Of a DNA stretch of 64,000 nucleotides, positions 17,635-26,161 are shown in pieces. The DNA is taken from positions 30,975-94,974 of the forward strand of contig CAJJCT010000008.1 of NCBI GenBank assembly GCA_905182735.1. The letters are read 5' to 3'. The notes below the pieces were generated by a model. The model saw nothing but the letters and a program-made list of their open reading frames with translations, searched no databases and was not told the DNA's origin. This DNA comes from Candidatus Marivariicella framensis (GTDB taxonomy: Bacteria; Bacteroidota; Bacteroidia; Flavobacteriales; Flavobacteriaceae). A program made the translations under genes and the position numbers. Position 1 is the first letter of the stretch; every line of letters starts with the position of its first letter.

Positions 17635-18027
17635 ATGAGTAAGAAAATTCCATTCATCCTAGAAATTGATTTTCAAGCTTCTCCACAACTCCTTTTTCAA
17701 TATTTGTCAACACCATCCGGTTTGTCAGAGTGGTTTGCTGATGATGTTAATTCAAGAGGTGAGGACTTTACTTTCTTCTGGGATGACGGAGAAGAAAAAG
17801 CAAAATTAATTCAAAAGAAAAATAACGAAAGAGTTAGGTTTCAATGGTTAAATGATGATGAAGATGCAGATCAGATTTATTTTGAATTTAAAATTCAAGT
17901 TGATGAAATTACAAAAGATGTTTCTTTAATTATTTCAGATTTTTCAGATGAAGATGAACTTGAAGAATCTAAAATGCTGTGGGAGAACCTAGTAGCTTCA
18001 TTAAAACAAGTTTTAGGCTCTAGTTAA
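17635..18027 (+). CDS. START-like / SRPBCC (AHSA1-like) domain protein
   Basis: I start at ATG 17635 (MSKKIPFILE), 130 residues. A TTG seven codons upstream is also in frame but poorly placed. The protein is a single START-like fold: beta strand FILEIDFQAS, helix PQLLFQYLSTPSGLSEWF, then strands and a long C-terminal helix LEESKMLWENLVASLKQVL. It is very acidic. Such domains bind hydrophobic ligands or other proteins. Function unknown. It sits 7 bp before the aminotransferase gene, a pairing I know from flavobacteria. Confidence 0.8.
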   Translation: MSKKIPFILEIDFQASPQLLFQYLSTPSGLSEWFADDVNSRGEDFTFFWDDGEEKAKLIQKKNNERVRFQWLNDDEDADQIYFEFKIQVDEITKDVSLIISDFSDEDELEESKMLWENLVASLKQVLGSS

Positions 18028-18034
18028 AGTATAG

Positions 18035-18868
18035 ATGATTAACATTAACGGAGCGATTTACTCTAATTACAATACTATTCCTTCAAGTTTTATTAAATCA
18101 TTTCTTGTAAATCCTGTTTTTGATTTTAAACTAAGATGGGAAGGCAATAAAATTCTGTTTTGGGAAGAACATTATTTCATGATGATGGCTCAATTAAGGC
18201 GATTAAGATTGGTAATACCAATGGATTTCACACTTGACTTTTTTATTAAAGAAATTAAAAAACTTATTAATATTGAAAATGAAAAATATTTAATAATTCA
18301 TTTAAAATTTGCAAATGAATTTAAGCCAAATTTTAATAATTTTCAGCCCAATTTAATTACAGCAATCTTTACTTCGAAATCTAAATCATTAATTCATGAT
18401 GATTTTTCATCCATAAATGAAATGTCATTATTCAAAGATTATAATTTAACTGACCAGGAATTTGGTTCTATTTCTTATCTACAGAAAGACATAAAGAGGA
18501 TTGCTTCTATTGAATCATTTGAAAATAATTGTGATGATAATATTATTTTAAATAATAAAAAAAATGTGATTGGATCAGTATTGGGTAATGTCTTTTTACT
18601 TCACGAAGGGAGAATTATATGTCCGCCATCTAGTATTGGGAGAGAATCAATTGTATTGTCTGATTTATTTATTGAATACTTGAAAAATAACAATATTAGT
18701 TTTTCTTATGAGTCTTTTGGTGTTTTTGAACTTCAGGTGTCTGATGAGCTATCAGTTTTGTCAATTGATAACGGAATAAGTCCAGTGTGTAAATACAGAA
18801 AAAAAACTTATCAGACCAAACGTTTGCCTGAGGTTTTCAAATCATTTATTAAAACAAGCTTAGGTTAA
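18035..18868 (+). CDS. Aminotransferase class IV (PLP fold type IV)
   Basis: 277 residues, about the length of aminodeoxychorismate lyase and branched-chain aminotransferases. It shows the N-terminal substrate domain (KLRWEGNKILFWEEHYFMMMAQ-like region), the catalytic lysine in a DIKRIAS context comparable to DIKSLN in D-amino-acid transaminase, and a degenerate cofactor-phosphate region (GSVLGNVFLLHEGRI). The sequence is divergent, so the substrate (4-amino-4-deoxychorismate, branched-chain or D-amino acids) is open. It follows the START-like gene and ends overlapping the convergent YqgE gene by 4 bp. Confidence 0.8.
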   Translation: MININGAIYSNYNTIPSSFIKSFLVNPVFDFKLRWEGNKILFWEEHYFMMMAQLRRLRLVIPMDFTLDFFIKEIKKLINIENEKYLIIHLKFANEFKPNFNNFQPNLITAIFTSKSKSLIHDDFSSINEMSLFKDYNLTDQEFGSISYLQKDIKRIASIESFENNCDDNIILNNKKNVIGSVLGNVFLLHEGRIICPPSSIGRESIVLSDLFIEYLKNNNISFSYESFGVFELQVSDELSVLSIDNGISPVCKYRKKTYQTKRLPEVFKSFIKTSLG

Positions 18869-19410
18869 TTATGATTTGGATTTTCAGGGCTATTTGACCA
18901 TATAAGATATTCTCCCCCTATTGAGTTTAAGTAATTTTTCCAAATACCTTCAGTTTCATTTGATAAAACTAAGTCTTGGTCTATGTTTTTAAATATCTCC
19001 CAGTTTTTATCTTTCATTTCATTTTTTAACTGGTTTGGATTCCAACCAGAATAACCTAAGAAGAACTTGATATCCTCTTTAGATATTTTATCATCATTTA
19101 TTAATTTGACGATTTCATCAAAATCTCCTCCCCAATTTAGGTTTTTACATATAGATATACTTCCTGACACTTTGACTTTAGAATTGTATATGAAAAATAA
19201 ACTATCGGTTTCAACAGGTCCTCCATAGTATAAAGGAAATGGTTTTTTTAATTGATTAGCAACTTCATTTAAAGAGTAGTCTAATTTTTTATTAATCACA
19301 AATCCCATAAGAGTCTCATTAGTATTATCAACTAGAACTACTACCGTCCTATGAAAAGATAAATCTCCAACGATGCTAGGTGCAGCAACCAAAATGTACC
19401 CTTTTTTCAT
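18865..19410 (-). CDS. algH: YqgE/AlgH family protein
   Basis: 181 residues, the family's normal size. It opens with the signature KKGYILVAAPSIVGDLSFHRTVVVL and continues with LMGFVINKK, YYGGPV and LGYSGWNPNQL, all conserved in YqgE/AlgH. The biochemical role is not established; in Pseudomonas AlgH affects alginate and other regulation. It is separated from the upstream HU gene by a strong terminator, so it needs its own promoter in the short gap 19411-19441. Confidence 0.93.
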   Translation of the reverse strand: MKKGYILVAAPSIVGDLSFHRTVVVLVDNTNETLMGFVINKKLDYSLNEVANQLKKPFPLYYGGPVETDSLFFIYNSKVKVSGSISICKNLNWGGDFDEIVKLINDDKISKEDIKFFLGYSGWNPNQLKNEMKDKNWEIFKNIDQDLVLSNETEGIWKNYLNSIGGEYLIWSNSPENPNHN

Positions 19411-19441
19411 TTTAATTCACTTAGATCTTAAAATTAGTCAT

Positions 19442-19475
19442 AAAAAAAGGCTCCATTTTATTGGAGCCTTTTTTT
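19442..19475 (-). terminator. Rho-independent terminator after the HU gene
   Basis: Stem GGCTCCA (19449-19455) and TGGAGCC (19462-19468), loop TTTTAT, with A7 before and T7 after. The arrangement works on both strands, but the minus-strand HU gene ends 17 bp away, so this is its terminator. Confidence 0.9.
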
Positions 19476-19491
19476 AAAACTAGTTTGCTTT

Positions 19492-19764
19492 TTAATTTAC
19501 AGATCCAGATAATTCTGCTCCTGCTTTAAATTTTACTACATTTTTTGCAGCAATTTTAATCGTTGCACCTGTTTGAGGGTTACGACCATCTCGGGCAGCA
19601 CGTCTTGTTACTGACCATGATCCAAATCCTACCAATGAAACTCGATTTCCACCCTTAAGGGCTCCGCTTACATTTCCTAGGAAAGATTCTAATGCTTTTT
19701 TAGCAGCAGCTTTAGAGACCCCTGCATCAGAAGCCATCGCATCTATTAATTGTGTTTTGTTCAT
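19492..19764 (-). CDS. hup: HU-family DNA-binding protein
   Basis: 90 residues. Canonical HU/IHF sequence: MNKTQLIDAMASDAGVSKAA at the N-terminus, the GFGSW turn, and the DNA-inserting arm RDGRNPQTGATIKI with its proline at the tip. It bends and compacts chromosomal DNA. It stands alone between a promoter (19796-19825) and a terminator, as expected for a highly expressed single gene. Gene symbol given generically; HU-alpha/beta cannot be distinguished. Confidence 0.95.
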   Translation of the reverse strand: MNKTQLIDAMASDAGVSKAAAKKALESFLGNVSGALKGGNRVSLVGFGSWSVTRRAARDGRNPQTGATIKIAAKNVVKFKAGAELSGSVN

Positions 19765-19795
19765 AATAATTTAAGATTAAATGTTTTATATTATA

Positions 19796-19825
19796 CAAAT
19801 TATAACCTTTAACTAGAATGCAAAA
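19796..19825 (-). promoter_or_regulatory. Promoter of the HU gene
   Basis: On the minus strand TTTTG (-33 type) is followed after 16 bp by TATAATTTG, close to the Bacteroidota -7 consensus TAnnTTTG (one extra base). It lies about 32-60 bp upstream of the HU start codon. Confidence 0.5.
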
Positions 19826-19889
19826 GAAAAGTATAGGAAAAAGCTCCATTTTGTTAATAAGTGCAAGTTATTGTTGATAATAGCAGTGC

Positions 19890-20834
19890 TTAGGAGACTA
19901 AAACACCAGTATTAAAGGTAAAACCATTTAATAATTGAATGCTTGATAGCCTCTTTTTATTTGAAAGCTGAAGGTTTTTAATAATAAGAAACCCTTCTTT
20001 ATGAGAAATTTTTATTTGTTTATTAGTAACGACAAGTTCATTATTGTTGTAATTATGCGGTGTGTATTCACAATCACTTTCAAAAATTTTAAAAGTATTA
20101 ACATTCTCTTGATCTATCATTTTAGTCCAAGCACCTGGGTAACTATTTAAACCGTTAACGAATGAAACAATTTGACTTAAAGAATCACTCCAATTAATTT
20201 TTGTATTTTCTTTTGTAAGTTTTGGAGCAACCTTTAGAAGCTTGTCATTGTTTTGTTTGTAGGGAGATGACTTATCATTAAATATATTTTGAATTGTATT
20301 AATAACCAGCGGTTTCCCAATTTTCAATAAATTATTATGAAGTGAATCAAAAGTTTCATTATTATTAATTATATACTCACTTTTCGATAAAACTTTACCT
20401 GTGTCAATTTTCTCATCAATTAAAAATGTTGTGACACCAGTAATTTTTTCTTGATTAATTATAACCCAATTTATAGGCGCAGCTCCTCTATAATTAGGCA
20501 GTAATGATGCATGAAGATTAAAAGTTCCTTTTTTTGGAATGCTCCAAACGATTTTCGGAATCATCCGGAATGCAACGACTACAAATAAATCAGAATTATA
20601 TAGTTTGAGTTCTGAAATAAATGATTCTTCTTTAAGGTTTTCGGGCTGATACAGCTTTATATTATTTTTAATGCAATAATTTTTAACTGGAGAAAAATTA
20701 ATTTTCCTGCCTCTTCCTGATTTTCGATCTGGAGAAGTAACTACCGCATCAATTATATATTTTTTTTGATGTATTTCATCTAATACACCAACAGCAAAAT
20801 CTGGAGTTCCAAAAAAAATAATTTGGGGTTTCAT
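19890..20834 (-). CDS. fmt: Methionyl-tRNA formyltransferase
   Basis: 314 residues, normal for Fmt. N-terminal formyltransferase domain with FGTPDFAVGVLDEI, SPDRKSGRGRK, and the catalytic region containing LHASLLPNYRGAAPINW (Asn-His-Asp type site: NLHAS, later INTGKVL-like DTGKVL). The C-terminal OB-like domain (about 205-314) binds tRNA. It formylates Met-tRNAfMet for initiation. It follows recQ by 40 bp on the same strand, and HU lies downstream with its own promoter. Confidence 0.94.
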   Translation of the reverse strand: MKPQIIFFGTPDFAVGVLDEIHQKKYIIDAVVTSPDRKSGRGRKINFSPVKNYCIKNNIKLYQPENLKEESFISELKLYNSDLFVVVAFRMIPKIVWSIPKKGTFNLHASLLPNYRGAAPINWVIINQEKITGVTTFLIDEKIDTGKVLSKSEYIINNNETFDSLHNNLLKIGKPLVINTIQNIFNDKSSPYKQNNDKLLKVAPKLTKENTKINWSDSLSQIVSFVNGLNSYPGAWTKMIDQENVNTFKIFESDCEYTPHNYNNNELVVTNKQIKISHKEGFLIIKNLQLSNKKRLSSIQLLNGFTFNTGVLVS

Positions 20835-20874
20835 TCTTTTAAAATTTATACTATGAAATTAAATCTATTTTTAA

Positions 20875-22572
20875 TTATTTACAGCAAAAAGAACTACAAT
20901 TCATACAGTTATTAGCTTTATTTTCTCCAAAATATTTAAGTAGCTGTCGTGTTTTACAATTTTTATCATCATAAATAAGTTTTATAATTTTTTTAAATTT
21001 TATTTTTTTAATACTGTTTATTTCTTCTAGTTGTTTAATTAAGGGGTTTATGCTATAATTATCCTCTCTAGGTTTTAACCAGTGTAATTGAATATCAGAA
21101 CTTGTTATATCTAAATCTAATAAATTTATTTTATTATAAAACTTAAGATATTCATAGATTTCTTTTCGACTTAGGTTGGTGAATTGAATTAGCTTTTCTA
21201 TTGATATTTCAATTTTTTTATCCATTATGCTTGGGTAAAACCTTATAAGTGATTCTATGACTTTAGATTGTGGGTTTGAAAGCTTAATGCTATCCTTAAT
21301 AGTGTTAATACTGGCTTGAACATGAATTTTTATTTTATTATTTCTTGTATAATTTAAAACTATTAATCCGTTATTTTCTAAAAATCGAAAAATGCTATGA
21401 GTTGTTCGCTTGTTCAGCTCATATTTTCTACAAAAAAAAATAAAATCAAAATCAAAACAATTGCCTTGTCCCTCACCAAAAGGAATTTGGAGGTGATTAC
21501 ATAGTTTTTTATATGTTTCAATTAAATTAGTTTTGTTTGGAAGACTATTTAAATTTTGGTTAATAAATGAACTTTTATCTTCAGGTGTAACTAATGAGAT
21601 AGCTTTTGACTTTTCTCCATCTCGCCCTGCTCTTCCTGACTCTTGGTAATAATTCTCAATACTTCTGGGTATGTCATAATGTATAACTTTTCTAACATTT
21701 GATTTGTCTATGCCCATACCAAAAGCTGTGGTTGCAACAATTATTTTAATATCTTCAGAATGCCATTTTAATAATTTTTCTTTTTTCTCTTCTATAGGAA
21801 TTCCTCCATGAAAATAGTCTACTGAAAAACCTTTGTGAGATAGTTTTTTTGAAACATATTCAGTAGATCTTCTTGTGTCACAATATATGATTGAGCTCTC
21901 GTTGTTAATTACCTTTAATAAACCATTAATTTTATTATCTACATGACTTACTTCGTAAAATATATTTTTTCTCTCATAAGAAGATTCGATTTTATTAATA
22001 TTAATCAACTCTAAATTTTCAATTATATCATTTTTGACTCTGAGGTTTGCAGAACCAGTATATGCTGTGACTACTGCATTTGGAAAAAGCTTTATTAGGT
22101 CTTTAATGTTTCTATATGAAGGTCTAAATTCATGACCCCATTCAGAGATGCAATGAGCTTCATCTATTGCTATATGATTAACTTTCGCTCTACTTATTTT
22201 ATTTAAAAATTCAGAATTTATTAATCTTTCCGGTGAGCAGTAAACAAGATTGTAATTTCCATAAATACAATTATCTAATTGTTGATCCATTGTTAAATTT
22301 TTTGAATCAGATTTAAAATAAAAAGAAGAAATACCTAATTTATTTAAAGCTCTAACTTGATCTTCCATTAGCGCAATCAAAGGTGAAATAACTATTGTAG
22401 TTCCACCAATTATTAAAGATGGAAGCTGATAACATAATGACTTTCCTCCACCAGTAGGGAGAGTGACTAGAGCATTGTCCCCAGATATAATTGAATTAAT
22501 TATTGCTTCTTGCTGATCTTTAAACTTCTTATATCCCCAATATTCTAGCAATACATCTTTAATTTTCTTCAT
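20875..22572 (-). CDS. recQ: RecQ-family ATP-dependent DNA helicase
   Basis: 565 residues. Helicase motifs are intact: QQEAI (motif 0 area), LPTGGGKSLCYQLP (Walker A), AIDEAHCISEWGHEFRPSYR (Walker B/DEAH plus aromatic loop), TTAFGMGIDKSNVRKVIHYD and QESGRAGRDG (motif VI). The cysteine cluster that should bind zinc (CKTRQLLKYFGE...CMNCSSFC) is at the very C-terminus, after the winged-helix-like region, and no HRDC domain follows. RecQ unwinds duplex DNA 3'-5' during recombination repair. The start overlaps the upstream ATPase stop by 4 bp. Confidence 0.92.
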   Translation of the reverse strand: MKKIKDVLLEYWGYKKFKDQQEAIINSIISGDNALVTLPTGGGKSLCYQLPSLIIGGTTIVISPLIALMEDQVRALNKLGISSFYFKSDSKNLTMDQQLDNCIYGNYNLVYCSPERLINSEFLNKISRAKVNHIAIDEAHCISEWGHEFRPSYRNIKDLIKLFPNAVVTAYTGSANLRVKNDIIENLELININKIESSYERKNIFYEVSHVDNKINGLLKVINNESSIIYCDTRRSTEYVSKKLSHKGFSVDYFHGGIPIEEKKEKLLKWHSEDIKIIVATTAFGMGIDKSNVRKVIHYDIPRSIENYYQESGRAGRDGEKSKAISLVTPEDKSSFINQNLNSLPNKTNLIETYKKLCNHLQIPFGEGQGNCFDFDFIFFCRKYELNKRTTHSIFRFLENNGLIVLNYTRNNKIKIHVQASINTIKDSIKLSNPQSKVIESLIRFYPSIMDKKIEISIEKLIQFTNLSRKEIYEYLKFYNKINLLDLDITSSDIQLHWLKPREDNYSINPLIKQLEEINSIKKIKFKKIIKLIYDDKNCKTRQLLKYFGENKANNCMNCSSFCCK

Positions 22573-23108
22573 AAACAGGAACTAAGTAAATAATCAACTC
22601 TATTTTTAATGCTAGTTTTTGAAACATCATTTAATTTATAATTATAATGATAATATGTAGATCTAATGGACTTATCAATTGCTCTTGAAATCTTAAAACT
22701 TTCTAACCTTTCATCATCATTTAAAAATATATCACTCCAAAGAGGTAAAATAAAAACTTTTTGATATTTAAAAACATCATATTCATTTGGAAGAACAAAT
22801 GATTTATTTATAAACTTTTGATAAGCAAAAGTGTCGAAGATGCTGCGATCAAAAAAAATCAAATTATCCTTTGATTTTTTATTTTTTTTTGATTCGTTAA
22901 ATTGGTTTATTCTCCCTTCAAGAATTTTTTCACTAAACAAATTGGGTTTTTCTAAAAAAAAATCTTTTATACCATTATTATGCCCCCAGTTAATTAAAGT
23001 CCTTGAAAATTCATCGAAACAAGTGTAGCCTTTAGCTTTTAAAAGATTTATAATTGACGTCTTGCCTGTTCCTGGTGCACCTGTAACAACAATTTTACTT
23101 AAATTCAA
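22569..23108 (-). CDS. P-loop ATPase / nucleoside-kinase-like protein
   Basis: 179 residues. Walker A motif VVTGAPGTGKTSIINLL at residues about 8-20, then CFDEFSRTLI and LIFFDRSIFDTFAYQ, the DRS motif typical of AAA_28-type ATPases related to nucleotide kinases. Substrate unknown. The family occurs between recQ and DUF493 in flavobacteria, as here, and the stop overlaps the recQ start (ATGA), suggesting co-translation. It is divergent from the DUF493 gene. Confidence 0.82.
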   Translation of the reverse strand: MNLSKIVVTGAPGTGKTSIINLLKAKGYTCFDEFSRTLINWGHNNGIKDFFLEKPNLFSEKILEGRINQFNESKKNKKSKDNLIFFDRSIFDTFAYQKFINKSFVLPNEYDVFKYQKVFILPLWSDIFLNDDERLESFKISRAIDKSIRSTYYHYNYKLNDVSKTSIKNRVDYLLSSCL

Positions 23109-23163
23109 AGGATTATTTTTAAACTATATTTACACAAAGTTAAACTACTCAATACATCAATTT

Positions 23164-23442
23164 ATGAGTGATGAAGAATTTTATCCACGATTTTTAAAAA
23201 ATTTAAAAATCTCTCAAAAATGGCCAGGAAATTATATGTTTAAGTTTATTGTAAAGCAGAAAGAAAATAATATAGAAGACGTTAAAGATCTCTTTAAAGG
23301 CATGAAACCTACTTTTTTAACAAAAAAATCATCCAAAAATAATTTTATAAGCCTTAGTGTTAGTTTAGAAATGCAAAATCCTGAATCTGTAATTAAAGTA
23401 TATAAAAAAGTTTCTAAATTTAAAGGTGTCATTGCTCTCTAG
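23164..23442 (+). CDS. DUF493 (YbeD-like) family protein
   Basis: I start at ATG 23164 (MSDEEFYPRFLKNL), giving 92 residues, the usual DUF493 length. The longer frame from 23062 would run backward across the divergent ATPase gene and is rejected. The fold is ACT-like: strand YMFKFIV, helix EDVKDLF, and strand NFISLSVSLEMQNPESVIKVYKKV. YbeD-type proteins are thought to be small regulators; in E. coli the gene lies by lipoate synthesis genes. A near-consensus -7 box (TATATTTA, 23125-23132) precedes it. Confidence 0.87.
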   Translation: MSDEEFYPRFLKNLKISQKWPGNYMFKFIVKQKENNIEDVKDLFKGMKPTFLTKKSSKNNFISLSVSLEMQNPESVIKVYKKVSKFKGVIAL

Positions 23443-23501
23443 TAAATCAATGAATTTTTATTAATTTGCACACTTAATCTTACCAAATAAATTTTTCAAA
23501 T

Positions 23502-24152
23502 ATGGAAGTGTTAAAGTACAACACGCAACGCAAGCCTCTAATTATTCCCGAATATGGTCGTCACATTCACTTAATGATTGATCAAATTCATGAAATAGAA
23601 AGTCGTGAAGAGCGAAATAAGATGGCTAAATCAATTATAGGAGTAATGGGAAATTTAAATCCTCACCTTCGTGATGTTCCAGATTTTCAGCACAAACTTT
23701 GGGATCAATTATTTATAATGTCTGATTTTAAATTAGATGTTGATTCCCCATTTGAAAAACCACAAGAAGAAGTTCTTAAGGCTAGACCAGAAAGAATTAC
23801 TTATCCAGTTAGTATTCAGAAATATAGGTTTTATGGTAATAATATAAGTCAGATGATAAAAGTTGCCAGAAGTTGGGAAGAAGGAGAAATGAAAGATGCA
23901 TTAGTTTTTACAATTGCTAATCATATGAAAAAATGTTTTCTCAATTGGAATAAAGATACTGTTGAGGACGCTTTAATCTTCGGTCACTTAAAAGAATTAT
24001 CAGATAGTGAATTAAAAGTTAAAGAAGAGTTGCTACCATTAACCGAATCTTCAGAATTTTTAAAAGCAAGATCTAAGAATGGTAATGGTCCTAAATCAAA
24101 TAACTCTATAATTAAAAAAAATAATTATAGAAATAAAAGAACTCGATATTAA
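23502..24152 (+). CDS. DUF4290 family protein
   Basis: 216 residues, cytosolic, no signal peptide. It opens with LKYNTQRKPLIIPEYGRHIH, the characteristic start of the Bacteroidota family DUF4290, with a helical middle and a basic, N/K/R-rich disordered tail (residues about 185-216). Function unknown. In flavobacteria it lies directly before murA, as here (12-bp gap), so it is probably co-transcribed with it and may act in envelope growth (inference only). Confidence 0.85.
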   Translation: MEVLKYNTQRKPLIIPEYGRHIHLMIDQIHEIESREERNKMAKSIIGVMGNLNPHLRDVPDFQHKLWDQLFIMSDFKLDVDSPFEKPQEEVLKARPERITYPVSIQKYRFYGNNISQMIKVARSWEEGEMKDALVFTIANHMKKCFLNWNKDTVEDALIFGHLKELSDSELKVKEELLPLTESSEFLKARSKNGNGPKSNNSIIKKNNYRNKRTRY

Positions 24153-24164
24153 GTACTGAACATA

Positions 24165-25472
24165 ATGGGAAGTTTTAAAATAGAAGGAGGAAACAAATTA
24201 TCTGGTTTTATTGTACCTCAGGGAGCCAAAAATGAAGCGCTTCAAGTTTTGTGTGCACTATTATTAACTAAGGAGAAAGTAGTTATAAGTAATCTTCCTG
24301 ATATAATTGATGTTAATAAATTAATATCTCTTTTAAAAAACCTTGGAGTTTCAATTAACAAATTAAACAACGGTAAATATGAATTTCAAGCTTCTAATAT
24401 TGATATTAGTTACTTGGAGTCTGATCAATTTAAAATTGACGGGAAAGGCTTAAGAGGATCAATTATGCTTGTGGGACCTTTGTTGGGTCGATTTGGAGTT
24501 GGAAGTATTCCCAGGCCAGGTGGAGATAAGATTGGAAGGAGAAGACTTGATACTCATTTTGAAGGATTTATTAAGTTAGGCGCTAAATTTAATTATAACA
24601 AAGAAAATTATTTTTATACTGTATCAGCTAAGAAACTTAGAGGAGCTGAAATGCTATTAGATGAACCTTCAGTGACTGGAACAGCAAATATATTAATGGC
24701 TTCGGTCTTAGCTGATGGCAAGACAGTTATATACAATGCTGCATGTGAGCCTTACCTTCAGCAATTGTGCAAAATGCTAGTAAGTATGGGTGCTAATATC
24801 TCGGGTATTGGTTCTAATCGACTCACAATTCATGGTGTAGACAAGTTAAATGGAGTCTCTCATACTTTACTCCCTGATATGATAGAAATTGGAAGTTGGA
24901 TTGGTCTTGCCGCTATGACTAAAAGCGAATTGACTATAAAAAATGTCAATTGGGATTACTTAGGACAAATTCCAGTAGTATTCAAAAAATTAGGAATTCA
25001 ATTAGAGAAAGTAAATGATGATATTTATATTCCCGCTCACAAAAAAGGATATGAGATTCAAAGTTATATTGATGGATCTATATTAACTGTCTCAGATGGA
25101 CCTTGGCCAGGATTTACTCCAGATTTATTAAGTATAATTTTAGTCGTTGCTACCCAGGCAAGGGGAAGTTTGTTAATTCATCAAAAAATGTTTGAAAGTA
25201 GATTGTTTTTTGTAGATAAACTTATCGATATGGGAGCAAAAATAATATTATGTGATCCTCATCGCGCAACTGTTATTGGTCATGATTTCAAGTCTCATCT
25301 AAAATCAACTGTAATGACATCACCTGATATTAGAGCAGGAATTTCTCTTTTAATTGCAGCACTTTCCGCCAAAGGTACAAGTACAATTCATAATATCGAA
25401 CAAATTGATCGTGGATATGAAAATATTGACTCAAGGTTAAAGGCTATTGGAGCTAAAATAACTCGAATTTAA
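24165..25472 (+). CDS. murA: UDP-N-acetylglucosamine 1-carboxyvinyltransferase (MurA)
   Basis: 435 residues, EPSP-synthase fold. It transfers enolpyruvate from PEP to UDP-GlcNAc, the first committed step of peptidoglycan synthesis. Landmarks: GAKNEALQ near the N-terminus (catalytic Lys22/Asn23 equivalents), the active-site loop PRPGGDKIGRRRLDTHF and the C-terminal DIRAGISLL. The position of the usual catalytic cysteine (Cys115 in E. coli, in GGCTIG) is aspartate here (D121), the substitution known to give intrinsic fosfomycin insensitivity in Mycobacterium and Chlamydia. It follows DUF4290 and meets the convergent SDR gene with a 4-bp overlap. Confidence 0.95.
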   Translation: MGSFKIEGGNKLSGFIVPQGAKNEALQVLCALLLTKEKVVISNLPDIIDVNKLISLLKNLGVSINKLNNGKYEFQASNIDISYLESDQFKIDGKGLRGSIMLVGPLLGRFGVGSIPRPGGDKIGRRRLDTHFEGFIKLGAKFNYNKENYFYTVSAKKLRGAEMLLDEPSVTGTANILMASVLADGKTVIYNAACEPYLQQLCKMLVSMGANISGIGSNRLTIHGVDKLNGVSHTLLPDMIEIGSWIGLAAMTKSELTIKNVNWDYLGQIPVVFKKLGIQLEKVNDDIYIPAHKKGYEIQSYIDGSILTVSDGPWPGFTPDLLSIILVVATQARGSLLIHQKMFESRLFFVDKLIDMGAKIILCDPHRATVIGHDFKSHLKSTVMTSPDIRAGISLLIAALSAKGTSTIHNIEQIDRGYENIDSRLKAIGAKITRI

Positions 25473-26161
25473 ACTTTAAGAGTTCCAATTCCTCCATCGA
25501 CACTGATTATTTGACCTGTAATCCATGAAGAGTTTTTTAGTAAAAATATTGCAGTATTAGCCAATTCCTTTGGTGAGCCAATTTTTTTAAGAGGATGTCT
25601 ATCTATAGCTCTTTCCATTTTGGCTTCATTATTTAAAAACTTATCAGCTAAAGGCGTATTTGTTATAGATGGTGCTATAGCATTAACTGATATTTTTGGA
25701 GCTAGCTCCGCAGCTAAAGATCTAGTTAACCCCTCTAATGCTCCTTTTGAAGCAGCAATAGATGAATGAAAAGGCATTCCGGTTTGAACTGCTACGCTAC
25801 TGAACAAAACAATACTAGAGTGCTCTGATTGATTTAAATTTTTCAAAACTGCTTGTATATTTCTAATTGCTCCCATAACATTAATGTTGAAATCTGAAAT
25901 GAAAGTTTCAGGCTTAAGGCCTCTAAAGGGTCTTAGATTTATAGTGCCTGGGCAATATACAAGACCATCTAATGATTCAGGAAGTATTGAAGAGTCTATA
26001 GTTTCTTCAGTTATATCAATTTTGATGAATTGATGTTTAAAGTTACTTAAAGATTCATTTGTTCTGTTAGCAACATAAACATTATGTTCCTCATGTAATT
26101 GTTTTACAATCTCTAACCCAATTCCTGAGCTACCTCCAACAATAAGTATATTTTTTTTCAT
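25469..26161 (-). CDS. SDR-family NAD(P)-dependent oxidoreductase
   Basis: 230 residues, classical short-chain dehydrogenase. Nucleotide motif GGSSGIGLEIVKQL, the catalytic serine in VLFSSVAVQTG, and the proton donor region SSIAASKGALEG. The usual YxxxK is altered: HSSIAASK keeps the lysine but the tyrosine position reads serine/isoleucine, so the catalytic tyrosine may be missing. The C-terminal SVDGGIG is standard. It is co-translated with the upstream SRPBCC gene (4-bp overlap). Reaction unknown; if the tyrosine is truly lost it may not be a normal dehydrogenase. Confidence 0.85.
   Translation of the reverse strand: MKKNILIVGGSSGIGLEIVKQLHEEHNVYVANRTNESLSNFKHQFIKIDITEETIDSSILPESLDGLVYCPGTINLRPFRGLKPETFISDFNINVMGAIRNIQAVLKNLNQSEHSSIVLFSSVAVQTGMPFHSSIAASKGALEGLTRSLAAELAPKISVNAIAPSITNTPLADKFLNNEAKMERAIDRHPLKKIGSPKELANTAIFLLKNSSWITGQIISVDGGIGTLKV

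Noticed and set aside
23062..23163. N-terminal extension of the DUF493 protein
   Set aside because: It would overlap the divergent ATPase gene and has no similarity to the family; the ATG at 23164 gives the normal length.
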